A DNA stretch of 55,677 bases from Rhodospirillales bacterium (GTDB lineage Bacteria; Pseudomonadota; Alphaproteobacteria; Reyranellales; Reyranellaceae). A program made the position numbers and the translations under genes. The notes under the pieces were generated by a model. It worked only from the letters and a program-made list of their open reading frames with translations. It did no database searches and was not told the origin of the DNA. Positions within the stretch are counted from its first letter, which is position 1; every line of letters begins with the position of its first letter. The DNA is taken from NCBI GenBank assembly GCA_009377525.1, contig WHTW01000036.1, positions 1 through 55,677 on the forward strand, given 5' to 3'. Positions 32,729 to 40,961 of the stretch are shown here, one piece after another.

Positions 32729-33705
32729 GCGCGCAGCCTGCGGGCCAAGAGGAGAATAAAGAACGGCCCGCCGGCAATGGCCGTCACGAGCCCCAACGGA
32801 ATCTCCGCGGGTGGCAGTGCCGAGCGGGCGATGGCGTCGGCCAAGGTGACAACGATGGCGCCGACCAGCGCCGACGCCGGCAGCAGGGGTCGATGCAACG
32901 GCCCGACCAGCCAGCGCGCGATGTGCGGCGAGGCAAGGCCTACGAAGGCGACCAATCCACCGAAGGCGACCGCGGCGGCGACCACGACCGAGCCCGCCAA
33001 CACGGCGAACGCAATGAATCGATTGACGTTGAGACCGAAGGCGATGGCCATCGTCTCGCCCAGGCCCAGCACGTCGAGCCGGCGGGCCAGGAGCAGAGTG
33101 AGTGCGAGGCACGCGATCGAGATCGCCGCGAGCAGGCCGAGGATCGGCCAGGTCGGCGTCTGCACGCCGCCCAGCACCCAGCTCAGCACGATCTGCAGGC
33201 TCGCCGTCTCGTCGGACAGTGCGAGCATCAAGAAGGACCGTAGCGCGCCCAGCACCGCGGCCACCGCGACGCCCGCTAAAAGCATGCCGGCGGCATCAAC
33301 GGCGCCCGCCACACGCGAGATGCCGATCACCAGCATGGTGGCGCCCCACGCGCCGGCGAAGGCGAGCACGGGCAGAACGAACGACTGCGGCGCGGCGAGC
33401 GGCACCAGCAGCGCCACCGTGGCGCCCAAGGCGGCGCCGCCGGCCGATCCCAGCAGATAAGGCTCGGCCAACGGATTGCGGAACACGCCCTGGAAGACCG
33501 TTCCGCCCAGGCCGAGCAAGCCCCCGACGCAGGCGGCGGCGAGCACGCGCGGCAGACGCCAGTCGATCAGCAGACGGCCGCGCAGGTCGGTGTCGCCCGC
33601 CAGCGCGCGCAGAAGATCGGCGGGGCTCATCCAGTCATGACCGGCCGCGGCGCCGATCAGGATGGACAGAAGCAGCGCCAGGATGAGGAGCGGCCAGACC
33701 CTCAT
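32725..33705 (-). CDS. btuC: FecCD/BtuC-type ABC transporter permease
   Basis: 326 residues with about nine to ten hydrophobic segments. Family signatures are WRLPRVLAAACVGGLLGLGGTVFQGVFRNPLAEPYLLG and, near the C-terminus, FGGLVAFVGLASPHIARWLVG, the coupling region for the ATPase. It is joined to both neighbours by 4-nt ATGA overlaps. It should form a dimer that moves corrinoid or metal chelate from the binding protein across the inner membrane. Confidence 0.92.
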   Translation of the reverse strand: MRVWPLLILALLLSILIGAAAGHDWMSPADLLRALAGDTDLRGRLLIDWRLPRVLAAACVGGLLGLGGTVFQGVFRNPLAEPYLLGSAGGAALGATVALLVPLAAPQSFVLPVLAFAGAWGATMLVIGISRVAGAVDAAGMLLAGVAVAAVLGALRSFLMLALSDETASLQIVLSWVLGGVQTPTWPILGLLAAISIACLALTLLLARRLDVLGLGETMAIAFGLNVNRFIAFAVLAGSVVVAAAVAFGGLVAFVGLASPHIARWLVGPLHRPLLPASALVGAIVVTLADAIARSALPPAEIPLGLVTAIAGGPFFILLLARRLRA

Positions 33706-34583
33706 GGCGTGGCCGGCGGCGGATGGAAGATGTTGGCCAGACGCTCGATGCCGTCGATGGTGCGGGGGCCCGGAATCAGAAGCTCGGCGCGGTTGACGGC
33801 GTGGACCCGCTTCGTCCGAACAGCGCGCATGTCGGACCAGCCGGGCCGGCCGATCAGCTCCTTCATGTCCTTTTCGTTGCCGGCGAACAGCAGCAGGTCG
33901 GGATCGGCGTTGAAGACGGCTTCGGGCGAGACCTGGGCGATGGTGCCGGCGTCGAAGGCGAGATGACCGCCAGCGCGCACGACGGCATCACCCGTGTAAG
34001 TGCCCGGCCGCGTCACCAGTAGCAGGCCGTTGCCCAGCCGGCCGGTGATCACGATCACGCTTGGTTTCTTTCGGCCGGCGACGCGCTGCTCGACCTTGTC
34101 GAGCCGGGCCTGCAGCTTTGCAGCCAGCTGCTCACCGCGCTCCGGCACGCCCGTCAGGCGCCCCAGCAGGCGGATGTTCGACAGGATCTCCGCCACGTTC
34201 CGTTGCAGCAGGACGACGATGGGAATGCCAAGCCGCTGCATGGGATCGACGAGCTGGTTGGCGGCCTGGCGCGAGGGCGTGACGACGACCAGGTCGGGCC
34301 GCCGCGCCACCACCTCGTCGACCGAGAAGCCCAGCCGCCCGCCGACCAGCGGCTTCTTCAGCACCTCCGGCGGATAGCGCGTATAGGCTTCGATGCCGAC
34401 GATGCGATCGGCAAGGTCCAGCGCGGCCACCATCTCGGTGTTCGACGCGAAGATGGTGACGATGCGCTGCGGCGGCTCGGGCACCGTGATACTGCGATCG
34501 AAGGCATCCCGTACGGTCACCGGGTCGGCGTGCAGCGGCGCGGCGAGAACCAGCGCGCCGAGGAAGGCGAGCGTCCTGATCAA
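33702..34583 (-). CDS. btuF: Periplasmic substrate-binding protein, BtuF-like
   Basis: 293 residues. The best start is TTG 34583, which overlaps the TonB-receptor stop by 4 nt (TTGA) and yields the signal peptide MIRTLAFLGALVLAAPLHA. No ATG gives a sensible N-terminus. The mature protein has the class III binding-protein pattern: DAFDRSITVPEPPQRIVTIF, RYPPEVLKKPLVGG, VDEVVARRPDLVVV and a C-terminal lobe RVHAVNRAELLIPGPRTIDGIERLA. It delivers ligand from the TonB receptor to the permease. Ligand assignment to B12 rests on the riboswitch and family resemblance. Confidence 0.87.
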   Translation of the reverse strand: MIRTLAFLGALVLAAPLHADPVTVRDAFDRSITVPEPPQRIVTIFASNTEMVAALDLADRIVGIEAYTRYPPEVLKKPLVGGRLGFSVDEVVARRPDLVVVTPSRQAANQLVDPMQRLGIPIVVLLQRNVAEILSNIRLLGRLTGVPERGEQLAAKLQARLDKVEQRVAGRKKPSVIVITGRLGNGLLLVTRPGTYTGDAVVRAGGHLAFDAGTIAQVSPEAVFNADPDLLLFAGNEKDMKELIGRPGWSDMRAVRTKRVHAVNRAELLIPGPRTIDGIERLANIFHPPPATP

Positions 34584-36790
34584 AACCTGAACTGGAAGCC
34601 GGCGATGACTTCCCGTCCCGGCATGGAGTTGCCGCAGGCGCCGTTCTGGTTCGCTCGGTTGGCGGTGCACGGCGTGGCGTCCTGGGCGATGAAGATCGGA
34701 TGGTTGTTCACGTCGAAGATGTTGTTGACCGCCGCAAACAACTTCAGGTCCTTGATCACTTCCACCTCGAGACGCGAGTTCCACACCCAGAACGCCCCCT
34801 TCTCGTAGACGCTGACCGTTCGGCGCTGGCCCGGGAAGAACACCGGCGAAAGGCTCTCCTCGGTGTTGTACCACATCGGCCCGCGCAGGATGCCGAGCAG
34901 CTGGAGGCTCCAGGGGTACTGCGTGCCCATCTGGCCGAACAGCGTGCCGACCGACATGCCGTACTTGTTGATGCGCAAGGCGACGTCGGTGCCCGACAAC
35001 GGGTTCGCGCCATAGTCGGTCATCCGCCAGTTGTAGTAGCCGTTGCCGAACACGTTCCAGAACAGCCCGTCGACCGCCGGCCGCCAGTTGAACGACTGGA
35101 ACAGGTCGGCCTGCAGCTGGAACTCGATGCCCTGGACCACGAGGTTGGCCGGGCTGTTGGTCTGCATCTGCACGACGCGGCCGCCGGTCGAGGAGACGGT
35201 GACCGGCGTGATGCGGTTGGAGATGGTGTTCTGGAACACCACCGTGTCGAAGCGACCGCCCTTCCATGTCGCGGTGGCGCCGACCTCCCATTGCTGGCTG
35301 GTCTCCGGCCCCAGTCCCGGATTGCCGAAGATCGTCGTGCCGATCGGCGTGGTCGTGAAGTTGGCACCAATCTCGGTGGCTGTCGGTGCGCGAAAGCCGC
35401 TCGACGCGCCGGCGCGTCCGGCCAGCCAGTCGGTGAAGGAGAAGGTCAGGCCCGCCGAATAGGTCGTGGCCTGGTAGGGATTGGTGCCGGTGACCAGCGT
35501 CGGCGCATTGGGTGTCCAGTCGAGCGCCGTCGCGCCCCAGGTCTGGCGTACGCCGCCGCGCACGATCAGCCGGTCGTCGAAGAAGCTCTGCGAATCCTCG
35601 AGGTAGACGGCGAAGACATTGTCGGTCTGGTTGTTGTCCTGCGGCGAGACCTGGGTCACCGCCGCGCCGCCGGCGCGATAGCGGTCGGAACGCAGCCAGC
35701 TCCGCTCCCAGTCGAGGCCGAACAGCAGTTCGTTGCCGGAGAACAGCTTGTAGCGCGGCTGGAAGCGTGCGCCGAGGATGTCGAGCTGGCGGCGGTTGTG
35801 ATCCATCGTCGTGCGCGAGGCCGGCGCATTCAGCGCGCTGAGCGGCGAGGGATTGTTGAGATCGTCGACGTCAGTGACGAAGTAGGCCTGGAAGTAGAAG
35901 TTCCCTTGCCCGTCGCGCGTCTTGGCGAGGTAGCTGGCGTCGAAGGAATAGTTGTAGCGCGTGTCGAAGGCGAACAGGTTGGCACTCGAGCCGCGAAACC
36001 CCGCATTGTAGACGCCGTCCGACCGCACCGTGCCCTCGACGCGGCTGGTGTCGTCGATCTGGTAGCCGAAGGCGCCGGTCGCACCGTAGCGTGTCCACGC
36101 CGTGTTGAGCTCCGGCGCGCCGCCGGCGATGGCGTAGTTGTCGCGCGTGCTGGCCGCACCGCCGATGTACCAGTCGAATCCCTTGTAGAGGCCGCCGGTC
36201 GCGGCCTTGGCCTCGAGCAGGTTCCACGAGCCCACATCGGCCTGCACGACGTTGCCCGGCGCGATGAGACCGGTCTTCAGGATGATGTTGATGACGCCGC
36301 CCATGTTCTGGCTGCCGTAGATCACCGAGGACGGCCCGCGCACGATCTCGATGCGCTCGATGTCGGCGCTCGACAGCTTGGAGGTGTTGGCGGTGCCGGC
36401 GCGATGGCCGTTGATCAGCACCAGCACCTGGCTCTTGAAGTCGCGGCCCTGGCCCTCGGTCGCGGCACCGCGGATGTTGATCGAGGTCTGGCCGGGCGTC
36501 CATTCGCTCATGAAGCCGACGGCGTTCTCGTTCAGGAGCTCGGTGACCGAGCGGGCGGTCGACTTGGCGATGCGGTCCTGGTGGATCACCTGCACCGTGC
36601 CGACCAGGCGGCTGATCGGCTCGGGCCGGCCGGTCGCGGTGATGAAGCCTTCGGGCAGGAAATACTGCTGATGACCCGGCTGGTCCATCGGCTTCAGTTG
36701 CGGCGGCTGTTGCGATTGGTCCTGCGCCATCGCCGTCGACGCGAAGGCAATTGGCATCAGGCTGGCGATCGCCAACGTGCGTTTGTTCAT
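34580..36790 (-). CDS. btuB: TonB-dependent outer-membrane receptor, BtuB-like
   Basis: 736 residues. ATG 36790 follows GGGGAC and gives signal peptide MNKRTLAIASLMPIAFASTAMA. The plug domain (about 60-180) shows SVTELLNENAVGF, INIRGAATEGQG, VLVLINGHRAGTAN and IERIEIVRGPSSVIYGSQNMGGVINI. The remainder is a 22-strand barrel ending in aromatic FQFRF. The start overlaps the methyltransferase stop by ATGA. It imports a large chelate across the outer membrane. Two regulatory elements lie upstream of the operon, a cobalamin riboswitch and a Zur-like palindrome, so the ligand could be a corrinoid or a zinc or other metal chelate. Confidence 0.9.
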   Translation of the reverse strand: MNKRTLAIASLMPIAFASTAMAQDQSQQPPQLKPMDQPGHQQYFLPEGFITATGRPEPISRLVGTVQVIHQDRIAKSTARSVTELLNENAVGFMSEWTPGQTSINIRGAATEGQGRDFKSQVLVLINGHRAGTANTSKLSSADIERIEIVRGPSSVIYGSQNMGGVINIILKTGLIAPGNVVQADVGSWNLLEAKAATGGLYKGFDWYIGGAASTRDNYAIAGGAPELNTAWTRYGATGAFGYQIDDTSRVEGTVRSDGVYNAGFRGSSANLFAFDTRYNYSFDASYLAKTRDGQGNFYFQAYFVTDVDDLNNPSPLSALNAPASRTTMDHNRRQLDILGARFQPRYKLFSGNELLFGLDWERSWLRSDRYRAGGAAVTQVSPQDNNQTDNVFAVYLEDSQSFFDDRLIVRGGVRQTWGATALDWTPNAPTLVTGTNPYQATTYSAGLTFSFTDWLAGRAGASSGFRAPTATEIGANFTTTPIGTTIFGNPGLGPETSQQWEVGATATWKGGRFDTVVFQNTISNRITPVTVSSTGGRVVQMQTNSPANLVVQGIEFQLQADLFQSFNWRPAVDGLFWNVFGNGYYNWRMTDYGANPLSGTDVALRINKYGMSVGTLFGQMGTQYPWSLQLLGILRGPMWYNTEESLSPVFFPGQRRTVSVYEKGAFWVWNSRLEVEVIKDLKLFAAVNNIFDVNNHPIFIAQDATPCTANRANQNGACGNSMPGREVIAGFQFRF

Positions 36791-37530
36791 TGTTGTCCCC
36801 ACACAAGAACGGCAGATCTTCTTGGGATGTCGAGGCGATGGCCCGACCCCTGGCGCTTCGCCTGCCGGACGAGATGCGCCGTCATTTGTTCGCGACGTTC
36901 GTCCGACGCGCCCCAGCCCAGGCGATCGGCGAGATAGCTGGAAAGCTCCAGAAGGTCGGGCACGACGCCGGTGAAGGTCCAATCGGCGAACGCGACGTAC
37001 GGCGGATGCGACGAAGGCGCGAGGCCGCGCATGGCAATGTCGATGCCAGGCGTCTCGTCCTCGCGATGCCACTCCGACAGCAGGCAGCCCGCGAAGCAGA
37101 GGCCGCGCGGTCCGGCGTGCGCCGGCACGACCCAGACGACGGTGCGCGCCCAGGCGCGGCAATGCGCGAGGAATGCTTCGGGCTGGTCGAAGAAGGCCGG
37201 CATGGTCGCGGCCAGCACGGTGTCGTGTTCACCAGCGGCGACCTCGGCCTGCTCCCAGCCGGCGGCGACGATGCGCGGCGAATGAGCCAGTCGCATCAGC
37301 CGCGCGCGCATGCTGGGCGACGGCTCGATGGCACTCCACGAAAGCGCGCGATCGTGCAACGCCATGCCGAGCTGGCCGCCGCCTGCGCCGACATCGAGCA
37401 ATCGGCCGACATCAGGTACGGCCCGCCGAACCAACGGCGCCAGCGCCGCGACGTAGTCCGACGTGTCGATGGCCGCGGCGTAAAGCTCGAGCGGATCGAT
37501 GCCGCGCGACAAGTCAGGCTCGAACGGCAT
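36787..37530 (-). CDS. Class I SAM-dependent methyltransferase
   Basis: 247 residues from ATG 37530. Motif I is LLDVGAGGGQLG (about residue 44-55), followed by the acidic strand WSAIEPSPSMRARL, and a later VVWVVPAHAGPRGL strand. The target is unknown. It is the first gene of the uptake operon, and its stop overlaps the receptor start. A methyltransferase in this place may modify the imported ligand or a small chelator. There is no obvious ribosome binding site in front of ATG 37530, and the only distinctive upstream element is an AT-rich palindrome 23 nt away. Confidence 0.82.
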   Translation of the reverse strand: MPFEPDLSRGIDPLELYAAAIDTSDYVAALAPLVRRAVPDVGRLLDVGAGGGQLGMALHDRALSWSAIEPSPSMRARLMRLAHSPRIVAAGWEQAEVAAGEHDTVLAATMPAFFDQPEAFLAHCRAWARTVVWVVPAHAGPRGLCFAGCLLSEWHREDETPGIDIAMRGLAPSSHPPYVAFADWTFTGVVPDLLELSSYLADRLGWGASDERREQMTAHLVRQAKRQGSGHRLDIPRRSAVLVWGQQ

Positions 37531-37547
37531 CGTCTGCTCGTGCTATA

Positions 37548-37581
37548 ATTGATATGTTATAACATAACATACAACAAATTC
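37548..37581 (-). promoter_or_regulatory. AT-rich promoter with Zur-like operator
   Basis: In a GC-rich setting this short AT-rich block holds a perfect 14-bp palindrome TATGTTATAACATA (37553-37566) and, overlapping it, TGTTAT-N3-ATAACA (37555-37569). Both match the general form of proteobacterial Zur boxes (TGTTATA half-sites). On the minus strand a promoter TTGTTG-N17-TATCAA can be drawn so that the palindrome lies in the spacer and touches the -10, which is where a repressor would act. It sits just upstream of the methyltransferase-TonB-ABC operon. The identity of the repressor is inference. Confidence 0.6.
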
Positions 37582-37802
37582 CCGCCGTTGCAAGCCGAAG
37601 CGGTGTCGCCGGGGGAGCGGACGGATCGCTGTCGCCGTGAGGCGCTATCGCATTGAAAAACCGACAAGACAGACCCGCGGCAGACGTCACCCGTCACCGC
37701 GAACCTGTAGCTGGCCCACGTCACGCCGCTTGCCGCGACGGACTCGGGTCGGTTTCTACATCAGGACACCCCGCCCAATGCGTTCGCGCGTGACCGCTGC
37801 TG
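37582..37802. other. Spacer between riboswitch and operon promoter
   Basis: About 220 nt on the minus strand between the riboswitch 3' end and the AT-rich promoter. No open frame with a start codon and ribosome binding site was found on the minus strand. It may be long leader RNA or the remains of a deleted gene. Confidence 0.4.
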
Positions 37803-37980
37803 GTGGCAGGTCTCCTGGCTTGCGGGTCCTCGCTTCCGACCGCCTTCCCAGGTGCCTTTCGGCGCCCAGTGGCATTTAGGTCGCAAGCTCGCCGCTCACA
37901 GTTGCGGGGGCAGCCGCGGGGTTATGTGCAGGCACATGCACCGCGTTCCCTTTTGATCCCTTGCGGGAACCACCACGGCC
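37803..37980 (-). ncRNA. Cobalamin riboswitch (upstream of uptake operon)
   Basis: Read on the minus strand, the region carries the B12 box GGCTGCCCCCGCAACTG (complement of about 37899-37917), the upstream GGGATCAAAAGGGAAC element (37943-37960) and the 3' paired element AAGCCAGGAGACCTGCC (37805-37821), in the order and spacing of cobalamin riboswitches. A stem with GCATGTGCCTGCACAT is also visible. The next gene in its direction is the methyltransferase at 37530, about 270 nt away, so the switch should control the TonB/ABC operon, unless the intervening promoter uncouples it. Confidence 0.9.
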
Positions 37981-38034
37981 AAAGTGGCAGCCGGTATGAA
38001 AAGCGTCAAGCCTGGAGCGCGTCTCGTCATGTTC

Positions 38035-38099
38035 TTCCGGACTGCCGGCATCTTGCCGGCTCATGATCATGATGCCGGCTGGAAGCCGGCAGTCCGAAA
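38035..38099. repeat. Intergenic palindrome, CTTCCGGAC family
   Basis: Arms 38035-38060 and 38074-38099 pair over 26 positions with a few mismatches around a TCATGATCATGAT loop. The sequence is a relative of the element at 9270. It lies just 5' of the riboswitch, probably outside its transcript or in its far leader. Confidence 0.82.
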
Positions 38100-38118
38100 G
38101 AGCATGAGCGGCACTTAC

Positions 38119-38209
38119 GGCGGAGTTTACTCCGCCTCTAGAGCGCACGGGAGATCGTGGTTGCAACGGGCACATTCCGTTCGGCTGATTCCAGCCGAAC
38201 GGAATGTGC
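38119..38209. repeat. Palindrome GCACATTCCG family plus small hairpin
   Basis: Two inverted repeats lie downstream of bluB. GGCGGAG-TTTA-CTCCGCC at 38119-38136 is a compact hairpin. At 38170-38187 and 38192-38209 a perfect 18-bp pair GCACATTCCGTTCGGCTG with a 4-nt loop repeats the element at 31827. Either could end the minus-strand cobalamin transcript that runs out of bluB. Confidence 0.78.
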
Positions 38210-38236
38210 TCTAGTGCCGCGCTCCCAGCAGAGAAT

Positions 38237-38872
38237 CTAGCGTGTGAACACGACGTCCTGCAGGTCGGTGCGCTGTTCCCAGTGATGCCGTTCCAACTCC
38301 GGATCAAGATGCTCCTCGGCGGGAAGGCCGAGGCAGAGATAGGCGACGAGGCTCCAATCCTGCGGCACGTCGAGCGCCTTGGTGACCGCGACCGGATCGA
38401 GGATCGACACCCAGCCCATGCCGATGCCGTCGGCGCGCGCCGCCAGCCACAAGGTCTGGATCGCCGCGACCACAGAATAATGCAGCGTCTCGGGCATGGT
38501 CTGCTGGCCGAGCCCGCTGCCGGTATGCGTGCCATCGTCGGAGAGCACCGCGAGATGAACCGGCGCCTCCTTCAGACCTTCCAGCTTGAGGCCGGCATAA
38601 GTCGCCTGCTTCTCGCCGGAGTAGCCCGCCAGGGCGCGTTCGTTGGCATCGGTGAAACTCTTGACGACGGCCAGCCGCCGCTCGGGCGAATCGACGTGCA
38701 CGAAGCGCCAGGGCTGGCTCAAGCCAACCGACGGCGCGTGGGTCGCGATCTCGATCAGCGCGTCGATGCGCTCGCGCGGCAGGGGATCGCGGCGAAAGCG
38801 CCGCACATCGCGCCGCCACAACACGAGATCGCGGAACTGCGCGCGAAAGGCCGAATCGAACGACGGTTTCAT
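38237..38872 (-). CDS. bluB: 5,6-dimethylbenzimidazole synthase
   Basis: 211 residues. BluB is an O2-dependent nitroreductase-fold enzyme that cannibalises reduced FMN to make the lower ligand of cobalamin. Features seen: LWRRDVRRFRRDPLP, HAPSVGLSQPWRFVHV, and a C-terminal GMGWVSILDP then LCLGLPAEEHLDPELE. The start overlaps the cobB stop by ATGA, so it is the last gene of the cobL-cobE-cobM-cobA-cobB-bluB run. Its presence fits an aerobic B12 producer. Confidence 0.95.
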   Translation of the reverse strand: MKPSFDSAFRAQFRDLVLWRRDVRRFRRDPLPRERIDALIEIATHAPSVGLSQPWRFVHVDSPERRLAVVKSFTDANERALAGYSGEKQATYAGLKLEGLKEAPVHLAVLSDDGTHTGSGLGQQTMPETLHYSVVAAIQTLWLAARADGIGMGWVSILDPVAVTKALDVPQDWSLVAYLCLGLPAEEHLDPELERHHWEQRTDLQDVVFTR

Positions 38873-40176
38873 GTCATTAGCCCATCAATGGCGTGGAAGA
38901 ACGTGCCGCTCACCGAGCCGCGACGGGCGCCGGCCTCCAGCACGACCGCACCGGTTGCATCGCGGCAGTCGACCAACGGTTCATCACCGGCCTGCAGCAC
39001 GCTGGCATAGTGGAATTCATGTCCCATGATCGCCTCGCCGACCGATCCCAGCGGGCCGTCGGCGAGAAGCCGGGCGCGACGATAGCCGATGTGAAGCCTG
39101 CGCTTGGCGAACGAGGTCTCGACCTGCAGCAGTCCGGCCATGGAATGCCGCCGTCCCTCGGCATCTTCGATCCCCTGCCCCAGCACCATGTAGCCGCCGC
39201 ACTCGCCATGGATCGGCACCGACCGCGCCGCCAGAACGTGCAGTCCGTCCTGGAAGCGGCGCGCCGCCGCCAGCACACCGCCGTGCAGCTCGGGATAGCC
39301 GCCGGGCAGCCAGACGACGTCGGCCCGCTGATCAGGCGCTTCGTCGGCCAACGGCGAAAAAGGAAGGATCTCCGCGCCGGCCAACCGCCAGCCCTCCAGC
39401 AGATGGGGATACATGAAGGAGAACGCCCGATCGCGCGCGAGAGCGATGCGCTGGCCGGGCGGCTGCCGCGACACACCGCCGGTCGTCAGCTTCGCGGGTG
39501 CCGCCGCTCGCCTCACGGCCGCAAGATCGACGGCGCTTTCGATGGCGTCAGCCAATGCATCGAGCCGTCGGTCGATATCGTCCGTCTCGTCCGCCTGGAC
39601 CAGGCCGAGATGACGCGCCGGCAGCTCGAAGCGCGGTTCGTGGCCAAGCGCGCCGAACACTTTTAGTCCGACACGCTCGAAGCCAGGCGCGATCAGGGCG
39701 AGATGGCGAGGACTCGCGACCCGATTGAGGATCACGCCGGCGACGGCGACGTCGTCGCGATAGCGCGCCAGGCCCGCAGCGACGGCCGCCGCCGTTTCTG
39801 TCTGGCCGGTGACGTCGAGCACCAGCAGTACCGGCCAGCCAAACAATGCGGCGAGATCGGCTGTCGCTCCGCGCGCCGTCTGGCCCGGGGCCGCGACGCC
39901 ATCGAACAGACCCATCACGCCCTCGGCGATGGCGATGTCGGCGGGGTGGCGCGCCACGAGCTCGCCCAGCGTCGTCGCAGCCATCGCCCAGGTGTCGAGG
40001 TTGAAGCTCGGCCGGCCTGTTGCCGCGGCGTGAAACGCAGGATCGATGTAGTCGGGCCCGCACTTGAAAGCCTGCACGGCCAAGCCTTGCCGGCTCAGCG
40101 CGCGCATCAGGCCGATCGTCACCGTGGTCTTGCCGGCGCCGGAATGCGGCGCCGCGACGATGAACCCGGGTGTCAT
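38869..40176 (-). CDS. cobB: Hydrogenobyrinic acid a,c-diamide synthase
   Basis: 435 residues. An N-terminal dethiobiotin synthetase-like ATPase (P-loop PHSGAGKTT at 10-18, KCGPDYIDPAFH at 38-49) is joined to a class I glutamine amidotransferase domain with nucleophile C326 in HGECGGYMVLG and a C-terminal GHEFHYAS His. It amidates carboxylates a and c of the corrin ring using glutamine and ATP. It overlaps cobA upstream and bluB downstream by 4 nt each. Confidence 0.96.
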   Translation of the reverse strand: MTPGFIVAAPHSGAGKTTVTIGLMRALSRQGLAVQAFKCGPDYIDPAFHAAATGRPSFNLDTWAMAATTLGELVARHPADIAIAEGVMGLFDGVAAPGQTARGATADLAALFGWPVLLVLDVTGQTETAAAVAAGLARYRDDVAVAGVILNRVASPRHLALIAPGFERVGLKVFGALGHEPRFELPARHLGLVQADETDDIDRRLDALADAIESAVDLAAVRRAAAPAKLTTGGVSRQPPGQRIALARDRAFSFMYPHLLEGWRLAGAEILPFSPLADEAPDQRADVVWLPGGYPELHGGVLAAARRFQDGLHVLAARSVPIHGECGGYMVLGQGIEDAEGRRHSMAGLLQVETSFAKRRLHIGYRRARLLADGPLGSVGEAIMGHEFHYASVLQAGDEPLVDCRDATGAVVLEAGARRGSVSGTFFHAIDGLMT

Positions 40177-40961
40177 CGCCAGCCGACCAGCGAGCCTAAA
40201 AGATGGCGACGCAGTCCCGCCGTGGCGCCGATGACGACGATCGAGGGCGAGCCGACACCGTGCCGCGCTGCATCGTCGACAAGGCCGCCCAGTGTGCTTT
40301 CGACCACCTTCTCCTGGTCGGTGGCGGCCGACTGGATCAGCGCCGCCGGTGTGTCAGGCGCGAGCCCACCGTCCTGCAGCGACTGCGTGATCTCGGCGAG
40401 CTGCGACATCGGCATGTAGAGTACGATCGGCTGGCCGAGCTTGGCCAAGGCCGCCCAATCGGCGGCCGAGCCGCCTTCCTCGGCGCGATGGCCGGCGGCC
40501 AGCACGACGGCATGGTTGGTGTCGCGCGAGGTCGCGGGGATGCCGGCCAGCGCCGCGCCGGCCAGGCCCGCCGTCAGGCCGGGAATGATGCGAAAGCGGA
40601 TGCCGGCCCGGGCGAGTGCGGAGGCCTCGTCCCAGCCGCGGCCGAACACGAAGGGATCGCCGCCCTTCAACCGCAGCACGCGGCGACCGGCGCGGGCGCG
40701 CTCGATCAGCACCTCGTTGATGTCGCGCTGCTGCGGCGAGGGTCGGCCGCCGCGCTTGCCGGCCGAGATCAGCTCGGCGCCGTCACGGCGAAGGTCGAGC
40801 ACGCGGCGATCGACCAGCGCGTCGTAGACGATGTCGTCGGCCTGGCCGATGGCGTGCAGTGCCAGCACGGTGAGCAGGCGCGGATCGCCGGGACCCGCGC
40901 CCGCCAACCAGACCTCGCCGGCCGGGAAGTCGGGCAGCGCCGGAAAGTTCTTGGGAATCAC
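40173..40961 (-). CDS. cobA: Uroporphyrinogen-III C-methyltransferase
   Basis: 262 residues of the SUMT family. SAM-binding motif [17 protein letters not shown] (about 18-34), [25 protein letters not shown], and [15 protein letters not shown] are all conserved. It adds the first two methyl groups to uroporphyrinogen III to give precorrin-2, the entry to cobalamin and siroheme. There is no CysG-type oxidase/chelatase domain, so it is committed to precorrin-2 formation. It is joined by 4-nt overlaps to cobM and cobB. Confidence 0.96.
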   Translation of the reverse strand: MIPKNFPALPDFPAGEVWLAGAGPGDPRLLTVLALHAIGQADDIVYDALVDRRVLDLRRDGAELISAGKRGGRPSPQQRDINEVLIERARAGRRVLRLKGGDPFVFGRGWDEASALARAGIRFRIIPGLTAGLAGAALAGIPATSRDTNHAVVLAAGHRAEEGGSAADWAALAKLGQPIVLYMPMSQLAEITQSLQDGGLAPDTPAALIQSAATDQEKVVESTLGGLVDDAARHGVGSPSIVVIGATAGLRRHLLGSLVGWR

